Notes under the pieces: model-generated
The model's database searches: none
Told to the model about the DNA's origin: nothing
What the model saw: only the letters and a program-made list of their open reading frames with translations
Part shown: positions 61,745 through 64,000 of the stretch, one piece after another
Numbering within the stretch: position 1 is the first letter of the stretch
How the letters are laid out: each line of letters starts with the position of its first letter
Position numbers and translations under genes: made by a program
NCBI RefSeq assembly: GCF_003173735.1
Contig: NZ_CP029551.1
Span: 3,000,001-3,064,000, forward strand
Direction of reading: 5' to 3'
DNA from: Methylobacterium radiodurans
Lineage (GTDB): Bacteria > Pseudomonadota > Alphaproteobacteria > Rhizobiales > Beijerinckiaceae
DNA: 64,000 nucleotides

Positions 61745-63154
61745 TCACCCCAAAAAATCCTGCGGCCGGCCTTCCGCCGCGCACAGGTCGGCGACCGTGC
61801 GCAGATAGGCCTTGGCGTCGAATTTCCGGAGCGAGTTCTCGCTCTGGTAGCGCACGGTGCCGAAGATCTTGCGCTTCGCCCAGGGGCGGTCGTGCAGGCC
61901 GTAGACCCAGGCCACGTTGGTGAAGGAGTTCGGATCGCGCCCGTCGAGGAAGTAGCGGTTGTTGAGCCGCAGCGTGCGGGCGAAGCCCTCCTCGGGGGAG
62001 GGGGACCATTCGAGGATCTTCTTGCCCCAGTACATGCGCAGGTGGTTGTGCATGTAGCCGGTCTCGCGCATCTCGGCCTGGGCGGCGTTCCAGTAGCGGT
62101 CGTGGGTCCGGCCCGCGGCGAGGTCGTCCTCGCTGTAGAGATGCGGGCGCGGGTCGTCGGCGTGCTCGGTCAGGGTCTTGCGGGCCCATTCGGGCACGGC
62201 CTGCACGTAGGAATCGTAGCGCGCGGTGTGGTGGACGTGGTTCATCGCCAGCTCGCGGCGGACGATCACCTCCTCCAGGTAGGAGGTGCGGTCCTCGGCG
62301 TCGCCCTCCCGGGCGGCCCGGACCGCCAGCGCGATCTCGACCGGCGAGATCTGGCCGAAATGCAGGTAGGGGCTCATGTGCGAGGCCGCGCCCGCCTCCG
62401 GCCGGTTGCGCCCGGCCCCGTAGCCCGCGAAGGCCTCGCCGAGGAACGCCTTGAGGCGGCGGCGCGCCTCCGTCTCGCCGCCGCGGAAACGCGCGACCGG
62501 CGGGACGGAGCGGTCGAGGGTCATGCCGGCGAGCACCGCGTCGGGATCGGAGATGTCGATCTCGGAGCGGAGCTTCAGCCCGTCCGCCCGGTGCTTCACC
62601 CGGCGCGCGGTCAGCGGCTCGATGAACACGTCCCAGAGCCGGTGCAGCTTCGGCCGGAGCGTGCGGGCCGCGTGCTCGTGCTTGCCCGAGGCGGTGTCGA
62701 CCGGCACCACCACGTCGCCCTCGACCTGCACGATGCGGGTATCGGCGCCCTCGGCGATCTCCGCGTACCAGCCCTTCTGGATCGCGAGGTAGCCGCGGTC
62801 GAGCACCAGCAGGGCGGCCTTCCGGGCGAGATCGATCGCGACCGCGGCCGGGGAGGCCTTGCGCATGACGAAGCCGATGCCGCGCTTCTCCAGCCCCGCG
62901 GCCGCGTCGGCGAGGCCCTGGAGCAGGAAGGCGTAGTGCCGCGCGTTGGCCTCGGGGAAGCCGCTCGCCCCGTCGAGCAGGCCGAAACAGACCACCACCG
63001 GCAGCCCGAGGCGGTTCGCCTCCTCGATGGCGTATTCGAGCGCCGGGTTGTGGTGGGCGCGGTTGGCTTGCTGGAGCAGGTAGAGGACGTAGGCGCCCTC
63101 CGCGCGGGGCCCGACGTCGTTGAGCACCCGGATGCGCTGTCCCTGGATCGCCAT
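61745..63154 (-). CDS. phr: Class II deoxyribodipyrimidine photolyase
   Basis: A 469-residue light-driven CPD repair enzyme. It has the class II hallmarks: N-terminal VLYLLQQANRAHHNPALEYA, and in the FAD domain MHNHLRMYWGKKILEWSPSP, then NNRYFLDGRDPNSFTNVAWV and HDRPWAKRKIFGTVRYQSEN. Class II members are less common in bacteria than class I and may have been acquired laterally. ATG at 63154. Monocistronic; the gap upstream holds a probable sRNA on the other strand. Confidence 0.93.
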   Translation of the reverse strand: MAIQGQRIRVLNDVGPRAEGAYVLYLLQQANRAHHNPALEYAIEEANRLGLPVVVCFGLLDGASGFPEANARHYAFLLQGLADAAAGLEKRGIGFVMRKASPAAVAIDLARKAALLVLDRGYLAIQKGWYAEIAEGADTRIVQVEGDVVVPVDTASGKHEHAARTLRPKLHRLWDVFIEPLTARRVKHRADGLKLRSEIDISDPDAVLAGMTLDRSVPPVARFRGGETEARRRLKAFLGEAFAGYGAGRNRPEAGAASHMSPYLHFGQISPVEIALAVRAAREGDAEDRTSYLEEVIVRRELAMNHVHHTARYDSYVQAVPEWARKTLTEHADDPRPHLYSEDDLAAGRTHDRYWNAAQAEMRETGYMHNHLRMYWGKKILEWSPSPEEGFARTLRLNNRYFLDGRDPNSFTNVAWVYGLHDRPWAKRKIFGTVRYQSENSLRKFDAKAYLRTVADLCAAEGRPQDFLG

Positions 63155-63337
63155 CGTGAATGCTCCCGCCCCGTACCGGGCGATGAGCTAGGGCGCCGGA
63201 CCGCCGATGGCTGCGGCAGACCTACGATCTGCGGCATTTGTGATACAGCCGACCGCCATGTGCTGCGCCGCACGAGAAACGACAGCCCTCCTGCCCCAAT
63301 CCGCTTGCAAGCCGGCGGGCGAGGGAGCAGATTGTGC
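63155..63337. other. Divergent upstream region of phr and the sRNA
   Basis: No protein gene is supported. A candidate promoter for the sRNA is TTGCAA (63305-63310), 17 bases, CAGATT (63328-63333). The region also must hold the phr promoter on the minus strand, which I cannot pinpoint. Confidence 0.4.
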
Positions 63338-63430
63338 ATCGCGGGAACGCGATGGCGTCGCGCTTCCGCAGCCCTCTTTGGGCGTTTCCTCCCTAGACTT
63401 CGGGCCGCTCCCTCGGGAGTGGCCTTTTTT
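63338..63430 (+). ncRNA. Probable alpha-r14/suhB-like small RNA
   Basis: There is no plus-strand protein gene here, yet a perfect intrinsic terminator stands at 63403-63430. The upstream segment folds as CATCGCG/CGCGATG (63338-63355) and carries the exposed anti-Shine-Dalgarno-like TTTCCTCCC (63386-63394), followed by TAGACTTCGGGCCGC leading into the terminator. This order (5' hairpin, CCTCCC single strand, GGCCGC terminator) is my recollection of the alpha-r14/suhB sRNA family of alphaproteobacteria, which represses translation by base pairing. A promoter-like TTGCAA/CAGATT precedes it. Confidence 0.5.
63403..63430 (+). terminator. Intrinsic terminator of the probable sRNA
   Basis: GGCCGCTCCC (63403-63412) pairs with GGGAGTGGCC (63415-63424), with one G-T pair, followed by six T (63425-63430). 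Confidence 0.85.
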
Positions 63431-63439
63431 CTTGGTCGC

Positions 63440-64000
63440 TCAGCCGCGGGCGCGGGCGCGGATCATGAAGTTGTCGTAGGTGTACTCCGCGACCTGGAAC
63501 CAGAGATAGGCCTCGTTGCGGAAGGTCTTCATCGCCTCGTAGACGCGGCGGAAATCGGCGTTCTTGGCGGCCATCTCGCCGTAGACGTCGTTGGCGTTCT
63601 TAAGCGCCGCCTCCATCACATCCTGCGGGAAGGGACGCAGCTGCGCGCCGCCTGCGACGAGCCGGCGCAGGGCCTGCGGATTACGCGCGTCGTAGCGGGC
63701 CTGGACCTCGGCGGCGACCTGGGCGGCGGCCCCCTGCAGGATCGCCCGGTAGGGCTTCGGCAGGGCCCGCCATTTCTCGGCGTTGATCCAGAAGTGCAGC
63801 ATCGCGCCGCCCTCCCAGAAGCCCGGGTAATGGTAGATCGGCGCAACCTTCTGGAGGCCGAGCCGCTCGTCGTCGTAGGGGCCGATCCACTCGGCGGCGT
63901 CGATGCGCTTGGCCTCCAGCGCCGGATAGATCTCGGGGCCGGAGAGCTGCTGCGGGACGACGCCGAACTTCGTCAGGACCTGGCCGCCCAGGCCGCCGAT
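63440..64000 (-). CDS. TRAP transporter solute-binding protein (DctP family), 3' part
   Basis: The C-terminal 186 residues of a periplasmic TRAP substrate-binding protein; the gene continues beyond the right edge. Recognised from LEAKRIDAAEWIGPYDDERL, YHYPGFWEGGAMLHFWINAE and ALPKPYRAILQGAAAQVAAE, all typical of the TAXI/DctP group that binds mono- or dicarboxylates or keto acids. The family Arg that pairs with a substrate carboxylate lies in the missing part. The C-terminal tail (ARARG) ends just 10 bp from the sRNA terminator on the other strand. Confidence 0.92.
   Translation of the reverse strand: MGGLGGQVLTKFGVVPQQLSGPEIYPALEAKRIDAAEWIGPYDDERLGLQKVAPIYHYPGFWEGGAMLHFWINAEKWRALPKPYRAILQGAAAQVAAEVQARYDARNPQALRRLVAGGAQLRPFPQDVMEAALKNANDVYGEMAAKNADFRRVYEAMKTFRNEAYLWFQVAEYTYDNFMIRARARG

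Overview
The window is chromosomal DNA from a very GC-rich alphaproteobacterium, most likely a Methylobacterium or close Methylobacteriaceae relative. This is an inference from three things: GC bias at third positions, frequent GTG/TTG starts, and gene content and order (petA-petB-petC, a hisB-DUF2628-hisH-hisA-hisF-hisE-coaA block, DUF2794 beside bluB, ubiB, serA, metY-type sulfhydrylase, class II photolyase). Almost all of it is core metabolism on both strands in short operons.

Layout. 1-4.4 kb: partial unknown gene, micro membrane protein, trmL, ABC exporter, MATE pump. 4.6-7.5 kb: cytochrome bc1 operon. 7.6-14.0 kb: mtnP, then a histidine operon carrying DUF2628 and DUF29 genes, ending in hisE-coaA. 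14.0-18.7 kb: thpR, and tesA divergent from a ybbA/ybbP-type ABC system. 18.7-24.6 kb: antitoxin remnant, Bax-inhibitor protein, DMT protein, DUF2794, bluB, two L,D-transpeptidases. 24.6-26.8 kb: a lower-GC accessory islet with a DUF6471 gene and an unrecognised membrane protein. 26.8-33.4 kb: adenine deaminase, LuxR-type regulator, and an EEP/PLD/VTT membrane-lipid cluster. 33.5-41.5 kb: OmpA-like/OprB-like porin fusion, lipB, SpoA-domain protein, tRNA-Leu(GAG), a tandem tRNA-Gly(GCC) duplication, cupin, Nudix, FAH and FAD-oxidase genes. 41.5-50.5 kb: HWE kinase and response regulator, ubiB, serA, small secreted and membrane proteins, metY, Mn-catalase. 50.5-58.4 kb: tyrS, anmK, stand-alone MrcB-like domain, EamA exporter, aroC, RibBX-type ribB fusion, HDAC-family deacetylase. 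58.9-64 kb: small secreted protein, ClC channel, outer-membrane barrel, photolyase, a probable sRNA, and the 3' part of a TRAP solute-binding protein.

Signals not explained by the genes: (i) an ATAGC-N4-GCTAT inverted repeat in front of two outer-membrane barrel genes 28 kb apart, one copy extended to a perfect 22-bp-arm palindrome; (ii) a probable alpha-r14/suhB-like sRNA at 63.34-63.43 kb; (iii) an orphan terminator hairpin before bluB; (iv) a family of palindromic modules that repeatedly occupies gaps between convergent genes; (v) the islet at 24.6-26.8 kb. I saw no CRISPR array, complete prophage or complete insertion sequence, and no convincing, fully novel multi-gene system. The islet and the shared palindrome are the best candidates for unknown biology.
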